DNA of 51,711 bases from an uncultured Bacteroidales bacterium (GCA_902780495.1 CACZFM010000025.1:1-51711), one strand, 5' to 3'; shown: positions 1 to 7,852, counted from the first letter of the stretch. The notes: generated from the letters alone by a model not told the origin. Numbers and translations are program-made.

Positions 1-99
1 TCTGTGTCGCAGTAACCCAAGCCATGCACCTCTTGGCAGAACCATGCATAGTAGTTAGGCATCGGCTTTACCAAAGAATAGAAGGAATCAACTATTTCT
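1..99. repeat. Direct repeat, copy 1 (partner at 6714-6812)
   Basis: This segment matches 6714-6812 in the same orientation with one mismatch (position 3) over 99 bases; identity stops abruptly after position 99. It may extend beyond the window's left edge. On the minus strand it reads as part of a protein (IVDSFYSLVKP, then MPNYYAWFCQEVHGLGY) that I do not recognise. Here the only nearby ATG (108-110) is out of frame with that reading, so this copy looks like a gene fragment rather than an intact gene. Confidence 0.85.
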
Positions 100-132
100 T
101 CGTTACCATGTGCGGAATGAGATTTAACGGTG

Positions 133-163
133 CAAAGGTAATGCTTTTTTTCAAATACACAAG
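133..163 (-). promoter_or_regulatory. Bacteroidota-type promoter upstream of the repeat copy 1 reading frame
   Basis: The minus strand reads TACCTTTG at 140-133, with CTTG at 163-160, about 20 nt upstream. It would drive transcription leftward through the partial reading frame at the window edge. The stretch 164-321 shows nothing else I can name. Confidence 0.6.
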
Positions 164-321
164 AAAAATTGCAAGAATTTTTATATTTTTTCAAATAGAG
201 TTGAAAATTTTAGCAAGCAAGGCGGGAGTCTGATAACTTTTTAACCTATAGACCAATTTTGAATAGTTCTGTAACGGAACAGAGTGGTAACGAAGTGGTC
301 AGGTAGGCAGCCTCAAAATCT

Positions 322-400
322 CCGCACTTTAGGGCAAATTAGTATAAAAGTACGAATAAACACACCAATTAACCGCAATTTAGTGCAAATTAGTACAAAA
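322..400. repeat. Short direct repeat pair in intergenic DNA
   Basis: Positions 322-349 and 373-400 are two copies of a 28-bp A/T-rich unit beginning CCGCA and containing GCAAATTAGTA, with three mismatches. They lie in the roughly 400-base gene-free stretch left of the 42-aa gene. No coding potential or RNA gene is visible in this stretch. Confidence 0.6.
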
Positions 401-416
401 ATGCAGCAAACACTGC

Positions 417-478
417 ACGCAAACTACCTTTTTTAGGTCATTTTTTTACGCAAACTACCCTTAGGGTGTCAATTTTTC
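417..478. repeat. 31-bp-period repeat, left flank of the secreted-protein unit
   Basis: ACGCAAACTACC occurs at 417-428 and 448-459, a period of 31. The segment at 436-450 (AGGTCA, then T7 and ACG) closely resembles the core GGGTCA-T6-ACG of the 31-bp array at 3887-3947, in the same orientation. The two arrays therefore bracket the block that holds the 83-aa, 940-aa and 42-aa genes. Confidence 0.6.
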
Positions 479-490
479 CACATAAATGCA

Positions 491-518
491 AAAAAACGCA
501 CCCGAAGATGCGTTTTTT
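491..518 (-). terminator. Terminator hairpin downstream of the 42-aa gene
   Basis: AAAAAACGCA (491-500) pairs perfectly with TGCGTTTTTT (509-518) around an 8-nt loop, giving a hairpin with a U-tract in either direction. It lies 34 nt past the stop of the 42-aa gene, so it can end the minus-strand unit that starts near 3843. Confidence 0.75.
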
Positions 519-523
519 CTATC

Positions 524-548
524 ACCGGTAACCGATAACCGGTAACCG
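524..548. repeat. Two copies of ACCGGTAACCG
   Basis: ACCGGTAACCG occurs at 524-534 and 538-548. The unit is itself partly palindromic. It lies between the 42-aa stop codon and the terminator; its role is unknown. Confidence 0.6.
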
Positions 549-551
549 TAA

Positions 552-680
552 TCACCATTGATCGCTGGGGATGTCGCTGTGGATATCCATGGTGTTGGCA
601 TGGCTGCTGCCTGCTAAAACCATAGACTCTAAAGCGATTTGTGCTACTTGCACAGAGGGATTAATATAGTTCTTTTTCAT
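552..680 (-). CDS. 42-aa peptide gene, MKKxYxxP family
   Basis: An ATG at 680-678 opens a 42-codon frame that starts MKKNYINPSVQVAQI, has SMVLAGSS in the middle and ends DIPSDQW. The N-terminal Met-Lys-Lys-x-Tyr-x-x-Pro followed by a short amphipathic stretch, then a small-residue segment with LAGSS and a polar tail, matches a type of very short Bacteroidales protein of unknown function that I recall from related genomes. A second member is at 23762-23893. It begins 40 nt downstream of the 940-aa secreted protein gene with no obvious promoter, so it is probably co-transcribed with it; a terminator follows. It has no cysteine and no clear membrane helix. Precursor peptide, chaperone-like partner or regulator are all possible; the function is unknown. 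Confidence 0.6.
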   Translation of the reverse strand: MKKNYINPSVQVAQIALESMVLAGSSHANTMDIHSDIPSDQW

Positions 681-720
681 AAAATCTCAAATTTTAAATT
701 TCAAATATCAAATATCAAAT

Positions 721-3543
721 TTATTTGATCACCTGTCCTTGTACATTGTAGCGTACGCCATTCTTAATGATGATGAGTTGACCGTTCTCGATGCGTTTCT
801 CGGCCTTGATATCTGCGTTTGCGTTATCAATGCCGGTTGCCACCTGCTCTTGGTTGAAGACAAAGCGCATACGACGCGGAGCGTTGCTCTGGCTGCCGTT
901 GTAGATCACGTATGCCTTATGTGCCTTGAGTTGGTTACCTAAGATGCGATAGAAGCCTACACCGTATTGGTCGGTACCACTCAGTACGTAGCAGTTATCT
1001 TGTGTCAGGCCGTCTATGCTCGCTATCGGGGTAGCGACATCCACACCTTCGAGACTGTTATGAGCGCTGAAGCTTACGCCGTTCTCTTCCGTCGGGGTGA
1101 GGACAACAGGCTCAGCCGAACCGGTCTTACGGAGGATGACAGCCGTGTTAGCCGGAATGACTTGGGTTCCGTTTGCAATCTCTGTCAGCACGAGGTCGTT
1201 ACCGCTCAGGTCAGCGATGAACGCCTCTGTACCATCGTTGGTGAGCTTGTAGTTCTGCGTGCTGTGGAAGAAGGTCGAGTAGTGATAACTCGGGTTCACC
1301 GGATCTGCATTCGTCGGTACTTGCTCATCCGTCGAAGCCGGAGTCGAACCAAATGGCGGAAGCTCTAAAGAGATTTCGAGGCTGAAATCAATCCATTCGT
1401 AACCTGTTTCTGGGTCCCACTTATTCAATTCACCATTAACATTAACCTCTCCCTTAAAAGGAGAAATTGTCCACTTTTCGTAGGGAATAATATTCACAGC
1501 ATCGGCATTAGAATTATCAAAAACATGCATATTGTAATCTCCTTCAACACCGTATAGTTCTTTAAGCATTGTTATCATCTCTGCTTCTGTGAACTCACGC
1601 GGGAGTGTAACATTCTCAACCTTCTTTTCATTGCCATTTGCTTTAAAGAGAATATGCACATACGGAGCGGCTTTGATAAGATCGGACGGAGCATTCTTCA
1701 GCGTCTCATAATTGGACACCAATATTTTCTGCTCATCGGTCAATGCATTATATGCAGCCTGCGCTGCATCAATCTTATCCTTGCAATCCTGTGTATAAAC
1801 AACCGGATCCGGAATAGCGTTAATCAAATCAATCACTGCGTCAGCATAAGGCTGTGCAACAGCGGCCAAAGCTGCCCATTGTGTTTCAGCATTGGTCAGC
1901 GTACTATAATTGGTGACTTGCGCTTTCTGCTCATCGGTCAAAGCGTCGTACGCAGCGCGCGAACCTTCAATATAATATTTGCAATGCTCAGACAGTTCTA
2001 CAGGTCCGATAGCATCAATGGATACGATAACCGGCCATACAACATCATAATACGGATCGCTAGGAGCAGAAGCAGCATCCACCAAGGCTGTCAAACCTGT
2101 AGTCAGGTCATTTTCGCAAGTAAGGGCGAAACTGGACGTGTGTTGATGTCCCGAAAGGAAGCAACCCATACCATTGGAAGAGACAAACAAAGCTGCGTGA
2201 TCCTGTGCATTGGCTTCTCCTGCATATGCACAAACGATACCATACGCTGCGGGCTGGTACTCTCTTGCTGTCAAATTATATTGCCAGAGACGGAAAATAG
2301 GCATCTCCAATTTTTTCGCCTCCCTTTCTTGGCTACTCAAATCCGAGTAGTACTGATAGGCTGCAGAATTGACCTGTGAAACGCAATCATAGTTATTGGA
2401 AGGAGTATAGTATGCTACGAACTCTAATTTCCAAGGACCAAGGGCAATATTTCCATTTCTGTATCCTTTATATCCTTCGTATGGATCTCTGAATCCGGAA
2501 AGAGTGCATGCATTATTTACTTTAGGGAAAGCCGGATTACGCTGACAGTCGTAGTTATAAACAAATCTTGCTGCCGTCACCGAAGGAGTCGGAGTCGGAG
2601 CGGTCTCGCTCACGAGGCGCACCGAGAGGCCGCCGTACCGATAGCTGCTGTTCTCCGAGCCCAGGTAGCCTTCGAGGAAGACCAAGTAGAAGGCGCTTGT
2701 CTCCGACGAAGCCGAAGAAGACCAATAGCCCCCGCGGGCGCCAGCGTCGCGCACAGACGTAACATTGCGGTAGCCCGCAGCAGGAAGGAAGACCGCTCCG
2801 GCTGCCTGCAAAGCAGTCCACTCTGCCTCCGTGAAAGTGGCCTTCGTGTAGTTCAGACTACCTGCCGCTACCGCACAAGCAGCCCACTTGGAAGCTATGT
2901 CACCCTCCGTAGGAAGATTATTATACAAATCATCCGGCAGGATAATCATACCCGGATATTCAGTGCCGCTGACGGTGATCTTGCACAAACCGCGGAGGGA
3001 CTGGTAATTGGCGCGCTGATCCGAAGGAGTAGTACCGATGTTACCCGGACCAATCAGGTATCCCCACTCTTCTGCGGTCAGCGTACGCCAGTCGTCACCC
3101 ATGTTCTTACTCCAGTCATAATTGCCGAGCGTCTCGCTGGCGCTTTTGGTGGTCGTAGTACCGTAATCCGCACTGGTGGTAGAAGTGGAATACGGCTGAT
3201 AAGCATTCACACCGTCACGGCTGATACCGCTGGCTGCCCAACCGAAGAGGTCAATCCAGCCGGTCTGGGAATCGGAAGGCGATTCGTTGGCGGAAGAGGT
3301 GTTGTACGGAGCGACATTGCCGGAGCCGTTGCTGCCGCCGACAGCCTCATACTGGTTCTTGGCGAAACGCCAGGTGTTGGTGGATGCCTGGTACTGCAAG
3401 TTTCCTTTCGAGAAATAAACAACTTTTGTACCGCTTACCGAGAACGCGCCCGGCAGTTTGTCGTTAGATGCAGCCCAACTCATCCCCACGCTGGCAACGA
3501 GGGCGAGAAGAAATGTAAATAATTTTTTTAATTTTTTTCTCAT
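721..3543 (-). CDS. Large secreted multidomain protein with type IX-like C-terminal domain
   Basis: 940 aa. Residues 1-25 form a signal peptide (KKLKK, a hydrophobic core, then SWAA). Residues ~30-310 resemble the FISUMP/DUF1566-type domain common in Bacteroidales (opening LPGAFSVSGTKVVYFSKGN, closing GGLSVRLVSE). A proline/threonine linker (PTPTPSV) follows, then ~200 residues I do not recognise. Next come two helical repeats built on AYxALTDEQK-x2-V-x-NY, similar to FIVAR-like modules. The final ~30 residues (after TGID: ENGQLIIIKNGVRYNVQGQ) resemble the type A sorting tail used by T9SS cargo. Expected location is the cell surface. It sits between the 83-aa gene (34 nt upstream) and the 42-aa gene (40 nt downstream), all probably from the promoter at 3849. 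The ligand or substrate cannot be told. Confidence 0.8.
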   Translation of the reverse strand: MRKKLKKLFTFLLALVASVGMSWAASNDKLPGAFSVSGTKVVYFSKGNLQYQASTNTWRFAKNQYEAVGGSNGSGNVAPYNTSSANESPSDSQTGWIDLFGWAASGISRDGVNAYQPYSTSTTSADYGTTTTKSASETLGNYDWSKNMGDDWRTLTAEEWGYLIGPGNIGTTPSDQRANYQSLRGLCKITVSGTEYPGMIILPDDLYNNLPTEGDIASKWAACAVAAGSLNYTKATFTEAEWTALQAAGAVFLPAAGYRNVTSVRDAGARGGYWSSSASSETSAFYLVFLEGYLGSENSSYRYGGLSVRLVSETAPTPTPSVTAARFVYNYDCQRNPAFPKVNNACTLSGFRDPYEGYKGYRNGNIALGPWKLEFVAYYTPSNNYDCVSQVNSAAYQYYSDLSSQEREAKKLEMPIFRLWQYNLTAREYQPAAYGIVCAYAGEANAQDHAALFVSSNGMGCFLSGHQHTSSFALTCENDLTTGLTALVDAASAPSDPYYDVVWPVIVSIDAIGPVELSEHCKYYIEGSRAAYDALTDEQKAQVTNYSTLTNAETQWAALAAVAQPYADAVIDLINAIPDPVVYTQDCKDKIDAAQAAYNALTDEQKILVSNYETLKNAPSDLIKAAPYVHILFKANGNEKKVENVTLPREFTEAEMITMLKELYGVEGDYNMHVFDNSNADAVNIIPYEKWTISPFKGEVNVNGELNKWDPETGYEWIDFSLEISLELPPFGSTPASTDEQVPTNADPVNPSYHYSTFFHSTQNYKLTNDGTEAFIADLSGNDLVLTEIANGTQVIPANTAVILRKTGSAEPVVLTPTEENGVSFSAHNSLEGVDVATPIASIDGLTQDNCYVLSGTDQYGVGFYRILGNQLKAHKAYVIYNGSQSNAPRRMRFVFNQEQVATGIDNANADIKAEKRIENGQLIIIKNGVRYNVQGQVIK

Positions 3544-3577
3544 ACATTTTAATTTTTTTGTTAAACAATATGGTTAA

Positions 3578-3829
3578 TTACTTTGTTGCTTGTTTTCGTA
3601 TTTTAGTGGAAACTATCTGCAAACCGTCTTGGTCATCCAGCGGTATCCACCATAGTTCTTTGATCTCATGCCGCATGCGTTCATAATGGAGAAAATGAAT
3701 CATCCACTCCATCCGCATATAACTGCGCTCCAGCCAAAAGAACTCACGCCATTGATCATGATTCAACTCTACAATGTCAAACGTCGGCGTCTTCGCCTCA
3801 TGATACCGAAATCGAACAGCTAATGTCAT
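3578..3829 (-). CDS. 83-aa hypothetical protein, promoter-supported
   Basis: I do not recognise this family. The frame starts MTLAVRFRYHEAKTP and is rich in Trp, Tyr, His and Arg, with a central run REFFWLERSYMRMEWMIHF that looks helical and amphipathic rather than membrane-spanning. There is no signal peptide, so it is probably cytoplasmic. The ATG at 3829 lies about 14 nt from the expected start point of the promoter at 3849-3880, which supports it as a real gene. It is the first gene of a likely unit with the 940-aa secreted protein and the 42-aa peptide. Confidence 0.6.
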   Translation of the reverse strand: MTLAVRFRYHEAKTPTFDIVELNHDQWREFFWLERSYMRMEWMIHFLHYERMRHEIKELWWIPLDDQDGLQIVSTKIRKQATK

Positions 3830-3848
3830 AAATACCCAAAATTTTCCG

Positions 3849-3880
3849 CAAAATTACAAGATTTCCCGCACATACACAAT
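3849..3880 (-). promoter_or_regulatory. Promoter of the 83-aa/940-aa/42-aa unit
   Basis: The minus strand has TAATTTTG at 3856-3849 with TTG at 3879-3877, 20 nt further upstream. Predicted transcription starts near 3843, just before the ATG at 3829. Confidence 0.7.
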
Positions 3881-3886
3881 ATGCAC

Positions 3887-3947
3887 GGGTCAATTTTTAC
3901 GAAGTGTTACACCTGAAGGGTCAATTTTTTACGAAGTGTTACACCTG
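3887..3947. repeat. 31-bp tandem repeat, two near-perfect copies
   Basis: GGGTCAATTTTTACGAAG...TTACACCTG occurs at 3887-3915 and again at 3918-3947 with one extra T, a period of 31. The unit's start resembles the 31-bp repeat at 417-478. It lies just outside the promoter of the 83-aa gene. Confidence 0.85.
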
Positions 3948-3997
3948 TTTTATAAATGGTTCTTAAATTAGATGGAAGGAGTGATGAAACATACTAC

Positions 3998-4350
3998 TTA
4001 ATTTTTGCCAGCAAATCCACTTCCTCGCTTGTCCATCATCGTCAATACCGTGTCGTCAATATAGTTATCTATCAGCACTAACCGCTTCTTGGCTTTGCGG
4101 ATAAAGTCGGCCACCAACTGATATGCATCGTAAACTTGTCCGTCAAAGAAAATACCCCGCTGAGGATACTGACGCGAACGGCAACAGGTGTATGAAGGAC
4201 TACTGAAAGCATGGCAACACCTTGTTCAGTAAAACAATATGGTAGCGATGGATTGAACTTCAAATCTTGAAGGTTCTCGCAATTTGCGATAACCTCATCG
4301 CGTTCTACCGTATTTAGCTGAAAACGAAAGTGTTCTGGGCTGCGATCCAT
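3998..4350 (-). pseudogene. Remnant of an ORF6N-domain DNA-binding protein
   Basis: Two parts of the Bacteroidota ORF6N protein family can be read on the minus strand in different frames. From 4350 the frame reads SPEHFRFQL, then LPYCFTEQGVAMLSVVL, which is the core of the ORF6N domain. From about 4145 another frame reads GIFFDGQVYDAYQLVADFI, then VLIDNYIDDTVLTMMDKRG and stops at 3998, which is the conserved C-terminal part of the same family. The middle (roughly 100 residues in intact members) is missing and the frame changes at the junction, so the gene is dead. Family members accompany mobile and phage-like DNA. The 5' end overlaps the tail of the AraC gene that follows. Confidence 0.8.
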
Positions 4351-5480
4351 TCGCTGGGTGTCTGACCGGTTTCGCGAAGGAACGTGCGGTGGAAGGTCAC
4401 GCGGGAAGAGAAGCCACAGCGATCGGACACTTCTCGAATCTTGATCTCCGGCTGCTCACGCATTAGGCGTTTCGCTTCTTCGATACGCAGGTGATTGACC
4501 CATTGGTAGAACGTACAACCGTACTCGCTATTGATGAGTTGGCTCAGATAGCTGCGGTTGAGCGGCAGCACCTGACGCAAGTCCATTAACTGGAAGTCCG
4601 GATTCAAATAGGGCTTCTCTTTTTCGATCCATTCCTTTAAAGTCGCACGATACGCCGCATTGGCTGGATTCGGTTCTTCGGGTTCCTTTTCTGCCGTGCT
4701 CCGTAACTGTTTCCACGGGTCGGGACGGAAGAGGATCTGCACAGTGCTGTAGCCGAACAGGAGCAGCAGCAACCATTGCTGCGTGAACGAACGGGCAGGG
4801 TTATCCGTCAGACACATATAGAAGAGCGACAGACCCAGCACCAACAACATCACCAGATACCGCACGATCCATTGGACATCAATATTATCCAAGGTCGAGT
4901 AATTCTCCTCACACCATATTCTATACGCGCGCACGTGGCGCGTCAGTATCACCCCTAACAGCACCGGATAGCACATGATGACATAACTCAGATCCACCGG
5001 CAACAAGTAATCCAATCCCACCAATGCGCACACCGGCAGCAGTTGCCATACCGCTTTGGGGAAAGTAAGCCAGTTCGGACGAATCGCCTCCTGCGGATAG
5101 ACCAACAGCAGCCATGCTAACAGGTTAGCTACCAGCAACTGGAAGGCACTCATCGCATCGTTTCCGATATTTAGCACCGGCATATGCAAGAAATACGTCT
5201 GTATCAGGAAGAAGGTATCGAAAAGACCCCATATGAGCAGTACCCAGCCCCATGCTTTACGGATACGGATACCCTCCGAATGAACGAACATCGGCACGGC
5301 ACCGAAGAAACACACAGTCGCCGTACAGGTATTCTGAATTGCCGTGATGACACCGTCAAAGAGCTCCACCGGGATGAACCGTGCCAACCAATGGCTCAAC
5401 ATCACGCAACCCAACAACACCAAGCCGAAAAAAACTTCCGACTTATAATTATACCATATGTCACGAATCCATTTTCCCAA
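4314..5480 (-). CDS. Membrane-anchored AraC-family transcriptional regulator
   Basis: An N-terminal membrane part contains about six or seven hydrophobic segments (first: EVFFGLVLLGCVMLSHWLA). It is followed by a cytoplasmic linker rich in Glu/Pro and a C-terminal AraC helix-turn-helix pair (LNRSYLSQLINSEYGCTF; then IREVSDRCGFSSRVTFHRTF). This layout is common among Bacteroidales regulators that sense a membrane signal. An ATG at 5555 is in frame, but a good promoter box (5489-5496) lies inside that reading, so I place the start at TTG 5480, giving 388 aa and an almost leaderless message; this is uncertain. The last ~9 residues (AAQNTFVFS) are read from the ORF6N remnant in another frame, so the natural C-terminus was replaced. 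It is divergent from the other AraC gene. Confidence 0.75.
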   Translation of the reverse strand: MGKWIRDIWYNYKSEVFFGLVLLGCVMLSHWLARFIPVELFDGVITAIQNTCTATVCFFGAVPMFVHSEGIRIRKAWGWVLLIWGLFDTFFLIQTYFLHMPVLNIGNDAMSAFQLLVANLLAWLLLVYPQEAIRPNWLTFPKAVWQLLPVCALVGLDYLLPVDLSYVIMCYPVLLGVILTRHVRAYRIWCEENYSTLDNIDVQWIVRYLVMLLVLGLSLFYMCLTDNPARSFTQQWLLLLLFGYSTVQILFRPDPWKQLRSTAEKEPEEPNPANAAYRATLKEWIEKEKPYLNPDFQLMDLRQVLPLNRSYLSQLINSEYGCTFYQWVNHLRIEEAKRLMREQPEIKIREVSDRCGFSSRVTFHRTFLRETGQTPSEWIAAQNTFVFS

Positions 5481-5488
5481 ATCGAGTG

Positions 5489-5520
5489 CAAAGGTACTGC
5501 TTTTTTTTGAGATACAACAA
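5489..5520 (-). promoter_or_regulatory. Promoter of the membrane AraC gene
   Basis: Minus strand TACCTTTG at 5496-5489 with TTG at 5520-5518. Predicted start is near 5483. Confidence 0.65.
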
Positions 5521-5582
5521 TTTTTGGGCAGAAAAATGCTACCAATTTTTGACAAAAAATGTTATCAAAATTTGTCATTTTT

Positions 5583-5614
5583 CTTGCATATATCAAAAAA
5601 TAGTTGCAATTTTG
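5583..5614 (+). promoter_or_regulatory. Promoter of the soluble AraC gene
   Basis: CTTG at 5583-5586, a 20-nt spacer, then CAATTTTG at 5607-5614 (first T of the -7 box replaced by C). It gives a leader of about 16 nt to the ATG at 5636. Confidence 0.6.
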
Positions 5615-5635
5615 CAGCGTCAAATAAAAAAGACT

Positions 5636-6505
5636 ATGCAAAACAAAGAGAAATTAACCAAAATGGTACAGTCGATTAATAAAATCGGTGTGTATGTAGA
5701 TCAAGAGATACATGGTCTCCCGTTTCAGGGCATTGAAATAGTTATCCCGCATGTCGTGCTGTTGGTTTGTTTAGACGGAAATGCACGCGCATCGTACGAT
5801 AAGCAGGAAGTCACTCTCTCCAAAAACACGATGGCGGTCGTCTTACCCGGACATATCTTGCAATCGTTCAGCTGTTCGGATGATTACACCTATGCGCGTT
5901 TGATTGTCGCGCAGGATCTATTCAAGGATTTGAAGAGCTATTTTTTTAGTCATGACTACGAGAAATTCCATGCTTCGCCCATTTGTCAACTAACCGATAT
6001 CCAGACCAAGCGTATCATGGCGCACTATGAACTGCTCGAGGCCATAGCCTCGCATGACAGCCTTGATCTGCTCCTCCGGCGGCAGATATTACTCTCCCAG
6101 CTCGCTATCTCCTACGAGTTCGTCAATTACTATCGCCGTGAGCAGGATCAAAAGCTGAAGTCGGGCAATACTGCTACCGTTTTTGCCGAGTTCTGCGACC
6201 TCGTTACGAAGCACTATAAAGAAAACCGGAATATCTATTTCTATGCCGAAAAATTAGGCTACGAACCGGGCTATTTCTCCAAACTCTTCCTTCGGTTGAG
6301 CAACGGAATAACGGCACTCGATTGGATTCAGCAGTACGTCGCTTCCCGCGCCAAACAGATCATGAACAAGCAACCCGACATTAAAATCAAAGAGGTTGCT
6401 TTCCAACTCGGTTTTCCCACTACGGCTAATTTCTGCCGTTACTTCCTGCGCGCCACCGGCATCTATCCCCAAGCCTACAAAGAGACTTTACTGGCTAAAG
6501 CATAG
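5636..6505 (+). CDS. AraC-family transcriptional regulator
   Basis: 289 aa from the ATG at 5636, chosen because it follows the promoter box at 5607-5614; the upstream in-frame extension lies inside promoter DNA. Residues ~20-110 form an AraC-type cupin-like sensor domain (VLLVCLDGNARASYDKQEVTL, then VVLPGHILQSFSC). The C-terminal ~100 residues are the AraC DNA-binding domain: NIYFYAEKLGYEPGYFSKLF for the first helix-turn-helix and IKIKEVAFQLGFPTTANFCR for the second. It is expected in the cytoplasm, controlling nearby or distant genes in response to a small ligand that cannot be predicted. It is divergent from the membrane AraC gene and lies within the block bounded by 99-bp direct repeats. 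Confidence 0.9.
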   Translation: MQNKEKLTKMVQSINKIGVYVDQEIHGLPFQGIEIVIPHVVLLVCLDGNARASYDKQEVTLSKNTMAVVLPGHILQSFSCSDDYTYARLIVAQDLFKDLKSYFFSHDYEKFHASPICQLTDIQTKRIMAHYELLEAIASHDSLDLLLRRQILLSQLAISYEFVNYYRREQDQKLKSGNTATVFAEFCDLVTKHYKENRNIYFYAEKLGYEPGYFSKLFLRLSNGITALDWIQQYVASRAKQIMNKQPDIKIKEVAFQLGFPTTANFCRYFLRATGIYPQAYKETLLAKA

Positions 6506-6832
6506 GTAGTTATTTGTGTATTTGCAATTTTGATGCTATCGAAAAAGTAGACACTTGAGGTAGAAACAGTGTGCAACTGGTGGTTTTCCAATGAGTTGCC
6601 GAAATGCTGCCGCGAGGCATAGAGTGTATCGCGGAACTCATAACAAGGATACGCGATTTCTATGAACCTTTTCCTTCAACTTGGTCCATACATCAGGAAA
6701 GAAGTCGGCATCGTCCGTGTCGCAGTAACCCAAGCCATGCACCTCTTGGCAGAACCATGCATAGTAGTTAGGCATCGGCTTTACCAAAGAATAGAAGGAA
6801 TCAACTATTTCTACGTATCTCCATAAAGCCAA
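6506..6832 (-). pseudogene. Frameshifted gene of unknown family containing repeat copy 2
   Basis: The first frame reads ALWRYVEIVDSFYSLVKP...FFPDVWTKLKEKV and stops at 6638. A second frame picks up near 6665 (IEIAYPCYEFRDTLYASRQH) and stays open to the end of the AraC gene, with protein-like composition (SSVYFFDSIKIANTQITTY). The two together look like one protein interrupted by a frameshift around 6645-6665. No in-frame ATG is present near the 5' end; the first start would be TTG at 6832. I do not recognise the family. The 5' third is duplicated at 1-99, so two copies of this gene, or its 5' end, have existed locally. Confidence 0.4.
6714..6812. repeat. Direct repeat, copy 2 (partner at 1-99)
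   Basis: Same orientation as 1-99 with 98 of 99 bases identical; the flanks differ completely on the right side. The pair bounds a block of about 6.6 kb containing the secreted-protein unit, the ORF6N remnant and both AraC genes. Confidence 0.85.
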
Positions 6833-6884
6833 TTACGTTTTAACAACTGTCGCAATTACGACTATTTTTAAAGTAAATCCGCTG

Positions 6885-6916
6885 CAAAGGTAGTGCTTTT
6901 TTTTTGACATAACAAA
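6885..6916 (-). promoter_or_regulatory. Promoter upstream of the frameshifted gene
   Basis: Minus strand TACCTTTG at 6892-6885 with TTTG at 6916-6913, exactly 20 nt apart. Predicted start is about 45 nt before the TTG at 6832. Confidence 0.6.
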
Positions 6917-6944
6917 ATAAATCTGCATTTTCGTGCAGATTTAT
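6917..6944 (-). terminator. Terminator of the hemerythrin-LuxR gene
   Basis: ATAAATCTGCA (6917-6927) pairs with TGCAGATTTAT (6934-6944): an 11-bp perfect stem with a 6-nt loop. On the minus strand it is followed by TTTGTTATG, 12 nt after the gene's stop codon. The hairpin directly abuts the next promoter's -33 box. Confidence 0.7.
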
Positions 6945-6956
6945 GGAAGCGAGAGG

Positions 6957-7829
6957 TTATTCCAGGCTGTTGAGGTCAACGAGGTGGTTGACAATGGCAT
7001 AGATGGTGAGGCCGGCCGTAGAATGAATGTTCAATTTGCGGGTGATATGCTTACGGTGCGACACCACCGTATGCTGCGAGATACAAAGCACATCCGCAAT
7101 CTCCTTATTGCTTAAACCACGCACTACCTGAATCAAGACATCGCGTTCACGGTCAGAAAGGTCTTCCGTTTCTGCCACAGCGTGACGGCGCGAAGAGCGG
7201 AAAGGCGTATTCGTCATAGCCGGCCGCAAGATATTGTCCTCAATGGCACAATGGTCGGCAAAATCCTGCTCAGTATGCCACAAATCGCTCATAACCCCGA
7301 TAAGTGTGTAGGTGACAGTGCCTTCGACAGAAGTGGGTTGAGTGGGATAATACTTGATGATGAGATTCTTAATCTCAGTCAGTTTGTCGGTGATACGCTG
7401 GTCGTCATGCTCATGCCCATCGTATCTTCCTTCGTTCTCATGCTCGATATGCATACGGATTTCGTCCACAAACTCATCATAACACCGCAGAATCAGTCCG
7501 GGTATTCTGGTGGTAGGGTCGGCGGGGATAATCGCTTCGATAAGCGCTCTGCGCAAACGCGGCAAGCGGAAGTCAAGGAAATAGGTATGCGCATTACGGA
7601 GATAGCGTTGCAAGGTCGGGATATCGATATCTGCAGGCAAGGCACGGCGTTTGAAGACCTTATAATTAACAACCGCCAAGAAAGTAGGCGTATGCACATT
7701 GTGGGCTTCGCACACTTGCGCGATGGTCTGTTCCCCCACCCCCATTTCCAAGCCGAAACGACTGATTATCTGAATCGCATCCTCTTCGTGCGACATCAAA
7801 TCACATATTTTATCCGTTGCCTTGTACAT
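6957..7829 (-). CDS. LuxR-type regulator with RIC/hemerythrin-like sensor domain
   Basis: 290 aa from the ATG at 7829, chosen because the promoter box at 7853-7860 lies just upstream. Residues ~1-60 resemble the ScdA_N/DUF542 segment of RIC (YtfE) iron-sulfur repair proteins but lack its Cys pair. Residues ~80-200 look like a hemerythrin domain: H81, H127, E131, H185 and the pair H193/E197 are candidate di-iron ligands. Residues ~223-285 are a LuxR (GerE) helix-turn-helix: LSDRERDVLIQVVRGLSNKE, then SQHTVVSHRKHI. Known hemerythrin domains bind O2 or NO through a di-iron site, so a cytoplasmic transcription factor sensing oxygen, NO or iron is a reasonable inference. Its neighbours are the winged-helix gene and the porin/imelysin/di-haem operon. 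Confidence 0.85.
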   Translation of the reverse strand: MYKATDKICDLMSHEEDAIQIISRFGLEMGVGEQTIAQVCEAHNVHTPTFLAVVNYKVFKRRALPADIDIPTLQRYLRNAHTYFLDFRLPRLRRALIEAIIPADPTTRIPGLILRCYDEFVDEIRMHIEHENEGRYDGHEHDDQRITDKLTEIKNLIIKYYPTQPTSVEGTVTYTLIGVMSDLWHTEQDFADHCAIEDNILRPAMTNTPFRSSRRHAVAETEDLSDRERDVLIQVVRGLSNKEIADVLCISQHTVVSHRKHITRKLNIHSTAGLTIYAIVNHLVDLNSLE

Positions 7830-7852
7830 AGTAGCATTTATCAAAAACGGTG

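Noticed and set aside
164..410. Possible non-coding RNA in the A/T-rich left intergenic stretch
   Set aside because: No promoter followed by a terminator and no stable structure could be seen; only short direct repeats are supported.
1321..1345. GGAGTCGAACC, resembling a tRNA T-arm
   Set aside because: It lies inside the 940-aa gene and no cloverleaf can be built around it.
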